A DNA stretch of 32,554 nucleotides from Candidatus Nitrosopolaris nunavutensis (GCA_002501855.1 DAOM01000083.1:1-32554), one strand, 5' to 3'; positions 15,311 through 25,358 are shown, numbered from the stretch's first letter. A program made the numbers and translations. The notes: generated by a model from the letters alone, not told the origin.

Positions 15311-17419
15311 TTAACCAGATTTGATTTGTTCCTGCAAGCCGCTCAGAGAATAGATAGGCACAGAACACGTAGAGTTTCTACATATAACAGCATAGTCAGT
15401 TTGGGTAGTTCTTGCTAAATTCGTTCCCCTAAAGAAAGGATATTCTTGTAGCTGACTTAATTGAGATTGATTTTCAATGATGACAGTTATCGCGTTTGGC
15501 AGGAACTGTTTGCTTATCCAACTCGCCATCTTTTGCCCTTCACCAATATTGTCTGTTATTCTTAAGGTTATTTCGATAGGCTTCTTTACATGCAAATAGA
15601 TAGCCATCAATAACTGACCAAATCCAAAGGGATTCTCTGCCGATGATGTCGCACCTGCCTTCATAATCTGCTCTGCTTTTTCCAGGTAATCATTCTTTTG
15701 AGTCAGATGGTATAACCTCAGCAGGTCAGATGCGGCTACCGAATTACCGCTTGGAATGGCGAGATCATACAAGCTCTTAGTCCTGACAATTAATTGCTCA
15801 TGGTCATCCGAGGTAAAATAAAGACTAGAGTCGATAGGGTCCCAAAAGTGTTGAAGTATAGAGTCCATGTATTTTATTGCCTTTTCGAGATAAATGGGAT
15901 TTGAGTCAAGTTCGAAAACATCTAGCAGTGCATTGACATAGAATGCATAATCATCAAGATATGCATTAAGTTTAGAAATTCCATCCTTAAATGTTCTATA
16001 TAATCTGCCATTATCTCTCGTAACCCTAGATTCTATGAATTCAATCGTGTTCTTGGCGATCTCAAGATAAAGTTTGTTATTAGTAACTCGGAATCCTTTT
16101 GCAAAACCAGATATCATCAATCCGTTCCAAGCGGTTAATATCTTGTCATCTCGACCAGGTTTTATCCTTTTCTCTCTTATTTCAAAAAGTCTAGACGAAG
16201 CATCGGTAATAATTCGTTTTAACATCTCAGGCGGACGACTATACCTTTGTGACAAGTCGGCAAACGACGATCTAATGTTGAGTATGTTCTTGCCTTCGAA
16301 ATTTCCTGCCTGTCCAACCCCGTAATATTCGCAGAATATACTGGCTATTGTCTCATCGCCGAGGGAGTTAAAAATTTCTTGTTTTGACCACACGTAAAAT
16401 TTGCCTTCTTCGCCTTCTGAATCTGCATCTTGGGCGGAGTAAAAACCGTTCTCTGGAGACATCATTTCACGCCTTACATACTCCAGAGTTTTCTCTACTA
16501 CATCTAAATACTTTTCTTCACCACTAATTTGATAGAGCTCTGCGTATACTTGTACAAGCAGTGCATTATCGTAAAGCATCTTTTCAAAATGAGGCACAAG
16601 CCATTTCTGATCTGTCGAATACCGTGCGAACCCACCACCGATCTGATCATGAATTCCACCTGCCGCCATTTTATCCGCTGTAAACATGACGAAATCTTTG
16701 TACCGATTAAGGCCAGATATATCGTAGCACCTTAACATGAACAAAAGATTGGACGGGTTCGGAAATTTTGGCGCTTGTCCGAAGCCACCATAAACTGGAT
16801 CGCTCATATGTAGCAACCCAACTGCCGCCTCGTCCAGAATTGAACGATCAAGGATAACACCGTGGGGTTGTTGAACATCTTTTGCAGAATGTTGCAGCGC
16901 TTGTAAAAACTCCAATGTGGCAGAATCAATCTCTTGCTTCTTGGTCTTGTGGGCTTCGGCAAGCTGACTTAAAATAGTGCCAAAACCGGGCATTCCATGC
17001 CTGCCGTATTTGGGAAAATATGTGCCTACATAGAACGGTTTCTGATCAGGCGTCAGAAATACAGAAAGCGGCCAACCACCCGTCCCGATTGCAAGTTGGC
17101 TAACCCTTTGATATATGTCGTCTATATCGGGCCTTTCTTCTCTATCCACTTTTATGTTAATAAAATTCTCATTCATTATCTTTGCAATTTCCTCGTCCTC
17201 AAAGGATTCATGAGCCATCACGTGGCACCAATGGCACGCGCTATATCCAACGCTAAGGAAGATTGGCCTATTCTCACTTTTTGCTTTTTGAAGGGACTCT
17301 TCTCCCCATGGATACCACTCGACAGGATTATGTGCATGCTGAAGAAGATAAGGGCTGCTCTCACCAAATAGCCTATTAGCCCTAGCTTTAGTTTCCCTGT
17401 CGTCGCCGTGTAACTGCAT
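15311..17419 (-). CDS. DUF255 thioredoxin-fold / six-hairpin protein (YyaL/SPATA20-like)
   Basis: This 702-residue cytosolic protein belongs to the YyaL/SPATA20 family. Residues about 14-170 form a thioredoxin-like domain with [17 protein letters not shown] and the CHWC active-site motif at 62-65, then [12 protein letters not shown]. The rest is an (alpha/alpha)6 barrel related to N-acylglucosamine epimerases, with [65 protein letters not shown] and [17 protein letters not shown]. The biochemical role is unsettled; a redox or sugar-linked function is suggested for relatives. Length is normal for the family. A TATA-like AATAAATA at 17445-17452 lies about 29 nt before the ATG. Confidence 0.93.
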   Translation of the reverse strand: MQLHGDDRETKARANRLFGESSPYLLQHAHNPVEWYPWGEESLQKAKSENRPIFLSVGYSACHWCHVMAHESFEDEEIAKIMNENFINIKVDREERPDIDDIYQRVSQLAIGTGGWPLSVFLTPDQKPFYVGTYFPKYGRHGMPGFGTILSQLAEAHKTKKQEIDSATLEFLQALQHSAKDVQQPHGVILDRSILDEAAVGLLHMSDPVYGGFGQAPKFPNPSNLLFMLRCYDISGLNRYKDFVMFTADKMAAGGIHDQIGGGFARYSTDQKWLVPHFEKMLYDNALLVQVYAELYQISGEEKYLDVVEKTLEYVRREMMSPENGFYSAQDADSEGEEGKFYVWSKQEIFNSLGDETIASIFCEYYGVGQAGNFEGKNILNIRSSFADLSQRYSRPPEMLKRIITDASSRLFEIREKRIKPGRDDKILTAWNGLMISGFAKGFRVTNNKLYLEIAKNTIEFIESRVTRDNGRLYRTFKDGISKLNAYLDDYAFYVNALLDVFELDSNPIYLEKAIKYMDSILQHFWDPIDSSLYFTSDDHEQLIVRTKSLYDLAIPSGNSVAASDLLRLYHLTQKNDYLEKAEQIMKAGATSSAENPFGFGQLLMAIYLHVKKPIEITLRITDNIGEGQKMASWISKQFLPNAITVIIENQSQLSQLQEYPFFRGTNLARTTQTDYAVICRNSTCSVPIYSLSGLQEQIKSG

Positions 17420-18162
17420 TACAATAACAGGTTAGTAATAATGGTATTTATTGCTATTATTGCTAGGTTTAATAATTTACATACAATCAGGTAATGACGA
17501 GCACGGGTTACCAAGTTAGTATAATTACTAAAAAAATTACGAACCTGACGTAGGCCCTCCACTTAAGCATTGTTATGAGTTGCCGGCGAGCTGTTATCAA
17601 CGAATATAATCGGCCCAATCAAATGTCAGTATGAGCATGCTCGATAGCGTACTTGATTAGCTTTGTTCCCGCACAGCCCTGTAATGCTCGATGGGCATTG
17701 GTCTAGTTTGCCCTTTTAATCCACCCCCTATTAGCCGAAATTTATCCGTAGTACAGGCTCTTACCGGTGAGCGCTGAGCTGTACAAGGAACAACCCACCT
17801 TGGAACCATCGAAATACTCACCCCAACAGTATAACGAGCACCTAACACAACCGAATATAGATCAAGGATTTTGTTGCACGGTTCTCAACGGAATCGTATT
17901 GAACCACCGAGTTTTATCTGCATCAAATGTCGCTAACGATACTTTCGTAAAATATGCCTGCCAATTGGTGAGTCGTCTTATGAATTGTTGCTGTTAGGTT
18001 TGATGTAAATCTGGGCCAGACTGACTGTTGAATTGCGTAGCCTTCCTTATCATCGTCTGCAATGTTTGTGAATCGAAATTCCATACATACGATTTGCCAG
18101 AGATGACTGGCCGATGTCACACGTATATCGCTGTCCAACTTCACTCAATAACCTCCCGATAT
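17420..18162. other. Gene-poor region of about 740 bp
   Basis: Three short overlapping ORFs lie here: minus 17657-17848, plus 17767-17997 (GTG) and minus 17923-18144 (GTG). None has a recognisable domain or TATA support. The last lies 18 nt behind tyrA on the same strand and is the least unlikely. A 10-bp palindrome GAGCATGCTC sits at 17633-17642. No RNA gene is recognised. Confidence 0.35.
17445..17452 (-). promoter_or_regulatory. TATA-like box of the DUF255 gene
   Basis: AATAAATA on the minus strand is centred about 29 nt before the ATG at 17419, suggesting a very short or absent leader. Confidence 0.45.
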
Positions 18163-19047
18163 TCAATTGAGACCGCCATCGCTTTTATTCAGATATGAGA
18201 TTATACGATACATCTGGGCATATGACAACTCTAGACTTTGTTGTTCTTGATAAAAAGATTTTAATTTTTCGAGCGTTGATTTCATCTTAAATTGATTATG
18301 CCCCGATAGTAGTCTCTCCAGTTTCTTTGCTTCAAAAAGATATTTTCGAATCTGTTTCTGAACTGTTGAATTCTGGGAGAGGAGCGCTAGAATCAAATCA
18401 GGTTCATCAAGCAAAATACTTGTGCACAGAAGTGACTGGATTCTGAAAGTCGTCCCAGAGAACTGTTTTAATGACTGGTAGTCTTGCTTCGAAACAAAAG
18501 TTGCGAATACTAAATTTGTGAAGTACGTCAATCCTAGTATGATCGACATAATCCTGTCATGAGTCTCCGCATCATGGATAATACTTGCCACGGAACCCTC
18601 GAACAGTTCTTTTAATATTCGTAGTTCAATGGTTTCGTTCCTCACAGGTATTAATATTATTTTCATTAGATTAAGACTGGGTGCTGCTGGGCCGAACATA
18701 GGATGGATGCACAAAGGTTTAACATGATTAGGAACTCTTTTGAGCGCTTTATAAGACCGATTTTTTATTGACGATATTTCTACAAGTATGGCGCCAGGTT
18801 TCATTTTTGTGGCACATTCTTGAATTATATGAGGGACCTCCGAGATCGGTACGCAGACCATAACGAGGTCAGCTGTATCAACGCAATGGACGATGTCTTC
18901 ACATACCGTTGTGTTGGCGGAACCCTTTAGAGAATAGGCGTTAATATCATAGAGTAGGAGTGTTGTCCCTTTTCGTAGAGAGAAGTATTTCGAGAACCAG
19001 GTACCCATTCTACCCCCAGCGCCTATGATAGCTATTTTCTTTATCAT
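18163..19047 (-). CDS. tyrA: Prephenate dehydrogenase
   Basis: TyrA oxidatively decarboxylates prephenate (or arogenate) to the tyrosine precursor with NAD(P). The 294-residue protein opens with a Rossmann dinucleotide-binding motif (IIGAGGRMG, residues 7-15) and has VCVPISEVPHII near 64 and HPMFGP at 115-120, the hallmark containing a substrate-binding His. The C-terminal helical half is typical of the dimerisation domain and has no ACT domain, so feedback control by tyrosine is not visible. It follows the chorismate mutase-aminotransferase gene by 6 nt and is clearly in the same operon. Substrate choice (prephenate or arogenate) cannot be read from the sequence with confidence. Confidence 0.88.
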   Translation of the reverse strand: MIKKIAIIGAGGRMGTWFSKYFSLRKGTTLLLYDINAYSLKGSANTTVCEDIVHCVDTADLVMVCVPISEVPHIIQECATKMKPGAILVEISSIKNRSYKALKRVPNHVKPLCIHPMFGPAAPSLNLMKIILIPVRNETIELRILKELFEGSVASIIHDAETHDRIMSIILGLTYFTNLVFATFVSKQDYQSLKQFSGTTFRIQSLLCTSILLDEPDLILALLSQNSTVQKQIRKYLFEAKKLERLLSGHNQFKMKSTLEKLKSFYQEQQSLELSYAQMYRIISYLNKSDGGLN

Positions 19048-19053
19048 ATAGTA

Positions 19054-20436
19054 TTAGCACGAAGAAATTGCAGCCTTTAACAATTCCAGTCCTTTCTCCA
19101 GCTGGTCGTCGGGCTGGCATGCAGAAATTCTAATAAATTGAGTGTAGCAATCTCCAAAACCACTTCCTGGTGCAACGGCAACTCCCAGATCAAGGGCCTT
19201 TTGTACAAATTCTACGTCACTTTTCCCAATGCCAAGTTCTGGATAGATATACATTGCACCATCAGGCCTCACAAAACGAAGAGACATTTCTCGTAATTTA
19301 TCGGAGATTATTTCCAATCGTCTCTTTATGCGTTTCGCATTCTCAGCAGAACTATCTGCTATCGCAGCCAGCGCAGCGTACTGCATCGGTTCGGCAACAC
19401 TGGTAAGAGCTGTTGCTTGAACTTTAGCCATTTTATCAATTAAATTTTCTTCTGCAATAGCGTACCCAACTCTAAACCCTGTCATCGCATGGCCCTTTGA
19501 AAACGAGGATATTACGATACTCTTCTCGTACCCATATTCCAAGACACTAGTGAATTCAGTAAAGACATAGTCACGATATACTTCATCGCTTAGGACGTAT
19601 ATCCTGTGATCCTTCGCAAGGGACACAATTTTCTCCATGATATTTTTATTCAGAATTCTTCCGGTAGGATTATTTGGGTAGTTCAAAGCAATCATTTTAG
19701 TATTGCCGTTGATCATGCTCTCAAGTTTTTTTATATTTGGACTCCATTCCTCATCTAGGGTTGTTTTTAAGATGTTCGTAGTTGAACCAACAAACGCGGC
19801 ACATTCCCTGTAAGCAGGCCACGCCGGCTCTATACAGATCAGTTCATCGCCTGCAGTTAATAAAGAGGTTATTGCAGCAAAAACGGCGAACCTACCGCCT
19901 GGTGTAACTATCACTTTATCAGTTGTTACATGATTGCCGATTGTTTGTGCTATAGACGTACGTAATTTGGTTATACCTTTCGTTTCGCTATAGTGGTATT
20001 GTCTGGATTCAAAAACGCCGGAAAGAGCCTTTCCTACACTCTCTGGGGGTGGATAATCAGGTTCTCCAACTTCCATGTGGATGATTTTTTTCCCCGAGGA
20101 TTCGAGCTTTTTTGCCTTCATGAATACAGCAAGATGACTCTCGAATTGAATTGAGTCATGATGTTCATTCAACTGTAATCTCAGGGACTCTGCTAATAAG
20201 ATGTTTAAGAGTCTCCCAGCGAAATCTGGGTCAATTCCAATTTCGTTAGATAGTTTTGAGATGAAAGTTCGGATATCCTGTTCAACTTTTTCATCCTTGA
20301 CATCAATCTTTAGCTTTTGTTTGATAGCGCCGATTTGTTTAGAGAGTTCGTTTCTCCTTTGCACTTTTCGTATGATCTCGGAAGTAATATCGCGTATTTC
20401 TGATCGAATCCTATCTAATTCTTCCGGAATGCTAAT
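19054..20436 (-). CDS. Chorismate mutase (AroQ)-aminotransferase fusion, probable ATT start
   Basis: With the start proposed here the protein has 460 residues. Residues 1-90 are an AroQ-type chorismate mutase (chorismate to prephenate): Arg11, Arg28 and Lys39 fall at exactly the E. coli active-site positions (LDRIRSEI, QRRNEL, IGAIK), although the residue matching Arg51 is Val. Residues about 100-458 are a class I PLP aminotransferase, with NPTGR and the PLP Lys314 in SSFSKGHAMTGFRVGY, presumably making an aromatic amino acid or arogenate. The only ATG/GTG/TTG start is GTG 20364, which would remove Arg11 and most of helix 1. The reading frame is open back to the aroC TGA, and an ATT at 20436 lies 6 nt after a strong AGGTGA, so ATT is the likely start. 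Confidence 0.85.
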   Translation of the reverse strand: MSIPEELDRIRSEIRDITSEIIRKVQRRNELSKQIGAIKQKLKIDVKDEKVEQDIRTFISKLSNEIGIDPDFAGRLLNILLAESLRLQLNEHHDSIQFESHLAVFMKAKKLESSGKKIIHMEVGEPDYPPPESVGKALSGVFESRQYHYSETKGITKLRTSIAQTIGNHVTTDKVIVTPGGRFAVFAAITSLLTAGDELICIEPAWPAYRECAAFVGSTTNILKTTLDEEWSPNIKKLESMINGNTKMIALNYPNNPTGRILNKNIMEKIVSLAKDHRIYVLSDEVYRDYVFTEFTSVLEYGYEKSIVISSFSKGHAMTGFRVGYAIAEENLIDKMAKVQATALTSVAEPMQYAALAAIADSSAENAKRIKRRLEIISDKLREMSLRFVRPDGAMYIYPELGIGKSDVEFVQKALDLGVAVAPGSGFGDCYTQFIRISACQPDDQLEKGLELLKAAISSC

Positions 20437-20442
20437 CTTCGG

Positions 20443-20448
20443 TCACCT
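20443..20448 (-). promoter_or_regulatory. Ribosome binding site for the mutase fusion, overlapping the aroC stop
   Basis: AGGTGA on the minus strand contains the aroC stop (TGA at 20445-20443). It ends 6 nt before the ATT at 20436, an ideal spacing for a Shine-Dalgarno site. No comparable site precedes the GTG at 20364. Confidence 0.6.
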
Positions 20449-21543
20449 ATTTAGTACCGGTGGGATAAATCCGCCTCTAAGAGCATGATCAGTCAATACC
20501 ATTGATACGACGCATTCTATTATTGGAGGTGCTCTCGGAACAACACATGGATCATGTCTCCCTGGAACATTGAGGTCTATTTGTGCGCCAGTCAAAAGAT
20601 CGACAGTTCTCTGAGTTTTGGCAATCGATGACGCTGGCTTGAAACCGATCCTTATTACAAGAGGCATCCCACTTGATAAACCTCCTAATATACCACCAGA
20701 GTTATTAGTAGTGGTAATTATCCTGCCATCTTGTTTAGTATAGCAGTCGTTATTTTCCGATCCTCGGCGCTTAGTACCATTGAAACCGGACCCAAATTCC
20801 ACTGCCTTGACTGCTGGAACGCTGAAGAGAGCCTTGCTGAGGTCAGATTCTAAAGATGCAAATATTGGCTCTCCCAGCCCTACAGGCAGCCCTGTACTGA
20901 TACACTCTATAATGCCCCCAAGTGAGTCACCGTCTCTCTTCGCTTCCATGATTGCGGCTTTCATTTTTTCTGCTTTCGCGGTGTCGGGGCATCTTACGTC
21001 GTTTGTGTATCTGTTCTTTTTGGCCTCCACCAAATCAATCGAGCCTGCCGTGATGCCGCCGATCTCCTTTGTATAAGCTGTCGTCTCAATCCCGAGTGAA
21101 TATTGGAGTAATTTCTGAGCTACCGAACCTGCCATTACCAAAGTAGCAGTTAACCTGCCTGAAAATCTCCCACCTCCCCTATAATCAGCGAAACCCCCGT
21201 ATTTTACCATCGCCTGATAATCAGCGTGTCCAGGTCGAGGTTTTGTTTTGATTAATTCATAAGGCCCTGAATCTTGATCCTGATTCCATATTAGCATACA
21301 AATTGGCGCACCGCTCGTAAATCCATTATACATTCCAGATATGATCTCAACCTTGTCCTCTTCTTTTCTCTGGGTCGTGATCACAGATGTACCGGGTCTT
21401 CGGCGGTCGAGCTGCGACTGAATATCCGACTCATGAAGAGGCAGACCCGCTGGGCATCCATCCACCACCATTCCCACACATTTACCGTGACTCTCGCCGA
21501 AACTCATCGTAACAAAACGTTCGCCGAGTATATTTCCTGGCAT
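20443..21543 (-). CDS. aroC: Chorismate synthase
   Basis: AroC eliminates phosphate from EPSP to give chorismate, using reduced FMN. The 366-residue protein has all three family signatures: GESHGKCVGMVVDGCPAG near residue 16, the segment around GHADYQAMVKYG and DYRGGGRFSGR near 104-129, and RHDPCVVPRAPPIIE near 332. GSENND and NNSGGILGG are also present. Length is normal. It has its own TATA box (21576-21584), so it probably heads a separate transcript with the mutase fusion and tyrA. Its TGA stop is in the same reading frame as the downstream gene. Confidence 0.97.
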   Translation of the reverse strand: MPGNILGERFVTMSFGESHGKCVGMVVDGCPAGLPLHESDIQSQLDRRRPGTSVITTQRKEEDKVEIISGMYNGFTSGAPICMLIWNQDQDSGPYELIKTKPRPGHADYQAMVKYGGFADYRGGGRFSGRLTATLVMAGSVAQKLLQYSLGIETTAYTKEIGGITAGSIDLVEAKKNRYTNDVRCPDTAKAEKMKAAIMEAKRDGDSLGGIIECISTGLPVGLGEPIFASLESDLSKALFSVPAVKAVEFGSGFNGTKRRGSENNDCYTKQDGRIITTTNNSGGILGGLSSGMPLVIRIGFKPASSIAKTQRTVDLLTGAQIDLNVPGRHDPCVVPRAPPIIECVVSMVLTDHALRGGFIPPVLNR

Positions 21544-21575
21544 CTACTGTAGTCAGGCAATCTTATTCATGTTCC

Positions 21576-21584
21576 CTATATATT
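21576..21584 (-). promoter_or_regulatory. TATA box of the aroC-mutase-tyrA operon
   Basis: AATATATAG on the minus strand is centred about 37 nt before the aroC ATG, giving an expected leader of about 10 nt. The 136-bp gap between aroA and aroC also argues for a new promoter here. Confidence 0.5.
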
Positions 21585-21679
21585 GGCTTTTTTAAATTAA
21601 ATTTCTGATGTAGAACTCTGGCGCTCCAGTCCAAGTATATACAGAAAATTCTGGTCAGCGGGTCTAGTGCAAGTTATTA

Positions 21680-22978
21680 TCATTCACGATCCGCCGTCGG
21701 TTTAATGTTACCTCCGAGTTCCATAACGTCTTGAATAAAGTTCGGATATGATACATCAACTGATTCAACACCGGCAACAGTAGATTTTTTTGTCAGCATC
21801 GCGACAATAGTAAATGCCATAAACAGCCTATGATCGTTGAAAGATTCTAGCGATGCATTTTTCAAATTTTTAGGAGCAATTATTAGTAATTCATTTTTTC
21901 CTTCCTTAATCGTTGCCCCCAATTTTGTTAACTGCGAGGCGATGTTTGCGACTCTGTCTGTTTCTTTCAATCTTGCATGTCCGATCCCGGTTATTTTGAC
22001 TGGAGATCTTGCCTTCAGAGCTAGTACAGATACAACCGGCAAAAGATCTGGAGTATCAGAAAGGTCAAATTCCCCGCCGCACAACTGTTCTGTACCATAC
22101 ACTCGAACTTCACCTTTTTGTCTGTTAACTTTTATTCTTCCATCCATTGTCCTAATAATGTCCAATATGTCTGAATCAGCTTGAGGAAGACAGAAGTTTA
22201 TCCCAGTTATTGTCAGTTCATCACCTAGCAGAAGTCCTGCAGTAAGAATTAATGCGGCGCTTGAAAGATCGCTGGGAACTTCAAAAACGGTCGGTTTATA
22301 TGATGCAGAGGGGAGGTGATATTCTCTAAAACCCTCGTTATGCACTGTAACACCAAATGCTTTCATGGTTGCAAGCGTCGACTCAATATACGGTTTTGAA
22401 ACTTGTCCCCCCTTGATTCTTATTTCAACAGTAGAATCGGCATATACGCACGAGATTAGAAGAGACGAGACAAACTGGCTTGACACACTTCCGTCTACAT
22501 CAGTTGTTCCTCCCTTTATCCCGCCACCTTTAACTATGAGCGGAGGGGTCCCATCGATTTTGGTGGAATACGCTTGTACCCCCAATTTGCTGAGAGAATC
22601 CAACAAAGGCTGCATGGGCCGCTTACGAAGACTTTCGTCACCAGTAAGAACCGTGAGTCCGTTCTTTACTAGAGCAGACATCGTGGTCATTAGTCTTATC
22701 GTCGTACCGGAATTCTCTGCGTTGACTACATTTTCTGGCACTGTAAAACTATGTCTGCCTTTTATATGTACCACAAAATTATCCTGTCTTGTTACGACTC
22801 CGAGGGCCTTGCAAGCTGAAATAGTTGCAAGTGTGTCGCGAGAAAACAGAGGATTTTTGATAGTAGACTTTCCGTCAGCAAGCGACGCGATAGCAATTGC
22901 CCTATGACTGTAGCTCTTACTTGATGGACATCTTATAATGCCATTAATACTGGATTTCGTGATCAGAATTCTAACCAA
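21680..22978 (-). CDS. aroA: 3-phosphoshikimate 1-carboxyvinyltransferase (EPSP synthase)
   Basis: AroA transfers the enolpyruvyl group of PEP to shikimate 3-phosphate. The 432-residue, two-domain protein has CPSSKSYSHRAIAIASLADG near residue 17, ENSGTTIRLM near 87, LTGDESLRKRPMQPLLDSL near 115, GSVSSQFVSSLL near 162, SDTPDLLPVVSVLA near 306, and RLKETDRVANI and NDHRLFMAFT near the end. The start is TTG at 22978, overlapping the aroK end by 8 nt, so translation is coupled. Length is normal. Confidence 0.96.
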   Translation of the reverse strand: MVRILITKSSINGIIRCPSSKSYSHRAIAIASLADGKSTIKNPLFSRDTLATISACKALGVVTRQDNFVVHIKGRHSFTVPENVVNAENSGTTIRLMTTMSALVKNGLTVLTGDESLRKRPMQPLLDSLSKLGVQAYSTKIDGTPPLIVKGGGIKGGTTDVDGSVSSQFVSSLLISCVYADSTVEIRIKGGQVSKPYIESTLATMKAFGVTVHNEGFREYHLPSASYKPTVFEVPSDLSSAALILTAGLLLGDELTITGINFCLPQADSDILDIIRTMDGRIKVNRQKGEVRVYGTEQLCGGEFDLSDTPDLLPVVSVLALKARSPVKITGIGHARLKETDRVANIASQLTKLGATIKEGKNELLIIAPKNLKNASLESFNDHRLFMAFTIVAMLTKKSTVAGVESVDVSYPNFIQDVMELGGNIKPTADRE

Positions 22979-23825
22979 CTAATGTTTCCGCCGTTGCCTT
23001 TTCATTGTTGATTTTGGAAACAATCACGCTGCCGTTAAACTTGGCAAAAGCCGCCTTAATATCTTCTATATTTTCTTCATTCGATACCGCAGCAATAGCC
23101 GGGCCATTGCCCGAGATGCTTGCAGCCAATGCCCCTCCTTGTATTGCTTTTAGAACAGGCTCGTATTCTGCAGATAAGCTGGTGGAAAGAAGCATACCGT
23201 TCAGATTCATGGCCTTCCAATATTCGCCGGCCGTCGCAAACTTGAAGGCCGCCCCGAACAAATCTGACATTGAGTCTACCTTGCTCATATTACCTCTTCG
23301 TGTGGCTTTAGGAATGAAGATTATCGCATAAAGGTTGGGAGGAGCCTCTTGATGATGTATTATTTCGTGTGTGCGGTTATTCGTTACTACGAACCCACCA
23401 AAATAACAAGCAGAAGAGTCATCGTAAGCTCCTGTTATAGTCACTCCCGCATCCAGTGATGCAAGAACGGCACGATCTAACACAACATAGTCTTCTATAT
23501 CCTCTTTAACAAGTTTGCTACAAGCCAATGCAACAGCGTCAGAAACAGCGCTAGAACTTTTCAATCCGAATCCCATAGGAATTTCTGACTCGACACTTAT
23601 GTAAACTGAATTCTCCGCAAGGATCTCCTTTGGTATTGTGTTGTAAACTATATTGCGTATAAGTTTCTCGTTAACTGTTTGAGATCGAATGCCTTCCCCG
23701 GTCCTCAAATCCGCCTCTGCTGTAACTCTAAGAGAGATTCCTAGTGCAGAGCCGCTGCAAGTCGCAAGTGCATTTACGATAGAAATTGCGCCGTGCACTG
23801 TTGCGCGTACTCTTTTTTTTATCAC
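22971..23825 (-). CDS. aroK: Shikimate kinase, archaeal GHMP type
   Basis: This enzyme phosphorylates shikimate at the 3-hydroxyl with ATP. It belongs to the GHMP kinase superfamily, unrelated to the P-loop AroK of bacteria. The ATP-binding motif PMGFGLKSSSAVSDA lies at residues 83-97; GAYDDSSACYFGGFV near 137 and SISGNGPAIAAVS near 236 are the other GHMP motifs. At 284 residues the size is as expected. The GTG start overlaps the aroE TGA stop (GTGA), showing tight coupling, and its own end overlaps aroA. Confidence 0.95.
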   Translation of the reverse strand: MIKKRVRATVHGAISIVNALATCSGSALGISLRVTAEADLRTGEGIRSQTVNEKLIRNIVYNTIPKEILAENSVYISVESEIPMGFGLKSSSAVSDAVALACSKLVKEDIEDYVVLDRAVLASLDAGVTITGAYDDSSACYFGGFVVTNNRTHEIIHHQEAPPNLYAIIFIPKATRRGNMSKVDSMSDLFGAAFKFATAGEYWKAMNLNGMLLSTSLSAEYEPVLKAIQGGALAASISGNGPAIAAVSNEENIEDIKAAFAKFNGSVIVSKINNEKATAETLVG

Positions 23826-24667
23826 AAGGGTTCACCGAAAGGACCGAAGAGAGCTTTTTTCATTGCTTCCACCGGCGCAGTTATCCCTGTCCAGATTTCG
23901 AACGCTTTCGACCCTTGCGCCAGGAGCATCTCATATCCATAAATGACTGTCGCTTTTGCATTCTTTGCCTGTGCAATTAAATTTGTTACCATTGGTGAGT
24001 ACACAATGTCGTAAACAATGCTGTCTTTACTTATTTGCTCATAATCCACAATACTTTGCTCATCATTCATCCCACTAGGAGTGGAATTAATAATTAAATC
24101 TGACTTGAGCGCATGTTCTCCTAAATACTCCATCCTAGTAAAGTTAGCACTTAATCCAAGATTAGAAGCCATTGTTATTATTTCATCCGCCTTTTTCTTT
24201 GTCCTATTTGCGATTATTATGTGGGAGATTCCTTTTTCATTCGAGAGGGCAGCAATTATTGCTCGTGCTGCCCCCCCAGATCCTATCAGAAGAATTTTCA
24301 TTCCGTTAAAGCTTACACGCCGTTTGTGCAGAGGCTCTATGAAGCCTTGGAGATCCGTGTTATAGCCCTTGAAAGTTCCTTCAATGCAGTGAACTGTATT
24401 AACTGCGTTAGCTTTCTTGGCAGAAGGATCAAGTTCGTCGATATACGGTATGATACCAACCTTATGCGGTATTGTAACATTGAACCCAGATATGTTGGTC
24501 GCACGAAGAGAACCAAGAGACACCTCGAGCTCGCCTTTGGGTACTCGAAATGCAATATAGGCACAGTTGAGGCCAACTGACTTGAACGCCGCATTGTGCA
24601 TTGCAGGTGATAATGAATGGTCAATAGGGTCTCCGATGATACAATAGGTTTTAAATGAGTCTTGCAT
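23822..24667 (-). CDS. aroE: Shikimate dehydrogenase
   Basis: AroE reduces 3-dehydroshikimate to shikimate with NADPH. From the ATG at 24667 it has 281 residues: the substrate domain opens with TYCIIGDPIDHSLSPAMHN and contains NVTIPHK (catalytic Lys), NAVNT and GYNTDLQG (catalytic Asp); the NADP domain has LLIGSGGAARAIIAAL and IIANRTKKKA, whose Asn-Arg-Thr suits NADPH. The ATG at 24667 is preferred over an upstream start at 24700 because the family begins just before the TYCIIG strand and the overlap with aroD is then only 17 nt. Confidence 0.95.
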   Translation of the reverse strand: MQDSFKTYCIIGDPIDHSLSPAMHNAAFKSVGLNCAYIAFRVPKGELEVSLGSLRATNISGFNVTIPHKVGIIPYIDELDPSAKKANAVNTVHCIEGTFKGYNTDLQGFIEPLHKRRVSFNGMKILLIGSGGAARAIIAALSNEKGISHIIIANRTKKKADEIITMASNLGLSANFTRMEYLGEHALKSDLIINSTPSGMNDEQSIVDYEQISKDSIVYDIVYSPMVTNLIAQAKNAKATVIYGYEMLLAQGSKAFEIWTGITAPVEAMKKALFGPFGEPL

Positions 24668-25358
24668 TGATTTTGCCTGAGCGGAGATCAATCCTATCAT
24701 ATAGCTTTCTCATTTGTTGTACCGTCAGTTGACCTGGGGCAACTGCTTCTTCTAGGGCAGCATAGGTAAAAGGCGCATTTCCATAGATCGTACATAGAAT
24801 ACGAGATAAAATTCCTAGTTCTCCCATTGCGAATGATATTAAGTTTAGTTCGGTTGTTTCGTCATACAGATCGAGAAGTCGTATGCAGTCGTGAACATTT
24901 TGGGCAGCGGTAGCGATCTTCACGTAATTGCTGTATATCCTCATTTGCCCTAAAACATCTACGAGTTTGTCATTAGTCGGCGTTTTTTCAAAGTCATGCC
25001 AAGAAACTAATATCCGAGTTTCTTGTTCAGCAATGAAATCTACTAACTCGTCGTTGTCAAGCAAAGTCTCGAGTTCAACATCGAGCAGCATTGGCTTGGA
25101 TAGTGACAGTTGCTTTAACCAAAAAATTCGATCTTCATCGGTCCCTGTAAATTTGCCTTTCTGTTGCGCCGACCTGAGAGTGAAAACCGCCCTCTTTCTT
25201 ATGCCTTTCACAATCTCTAAAGATTCTTGCATATCTGCCAGCATCAAAAAATCGAATCGAATTTCGACGAAGTCTGCCCCGAGGGTAAAGGCTCGTTTGA
25301 TTTGCTTCTTTAGGTCTTCAGGCGTTGGCGACGCTATCGATGCACAAATCTTAGTCAA
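24651..25358 (-). CDS. aroD: 3-dehydroquinate dehydratase, type I
   Basis: AroD dehydrates 3-dehydroquinate through a Schiff base. The 235-residue TIM-barrel protein has the type I signature residues: Glu32 and Arg34 (VEIRFD), His121 (VSWHDF) and the Schiff-base Lys147 (YVKIAT), then SFAMGELGILSR, FTYAALEEAVAPGQL and a final helix. The start is TTG 25358, the only usual start codon after the in-frame TAG upstream. It overlaps aroE and follows the mini C2H2 gene by 28 nt; it may share that gene's promoter. Confidence 0.95.
   Translation of the reverse strand: MTKICASIASPTPEDLKKQIKRAFTLGADFVEIRFDFLMLADMQESLEIVKGIRKRAVFTLRSAQQKGKFTGTDEDRIFWLKQLSLSKPMLLDVELETLLDNDELVDFIAEQETRILVSWHDFEKTPTNDKLVDVLGQMRIYSNYVKIATAAQNVHDCIRLLDLYDETTELNLISFAMGELGILSRILCTIYGNAPFTYAALEEAVAPGQLTVQQMRKLYDRIDLRSGKINARLI

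Noticed and set aside
17657..18144. Three overlapping short ORFs on both strands
   Set aside because: Mutually overlapping, GTG or weak starts, no domain; only the one behind tyrA (17923-18144) is faintly possible.
22365..22907. 180-codon plus-strand ORF
   Set aside because: Lies wholly inside aroA on the opposite strand; the EPSP synthase motifs on the minus strand are unambiguous.
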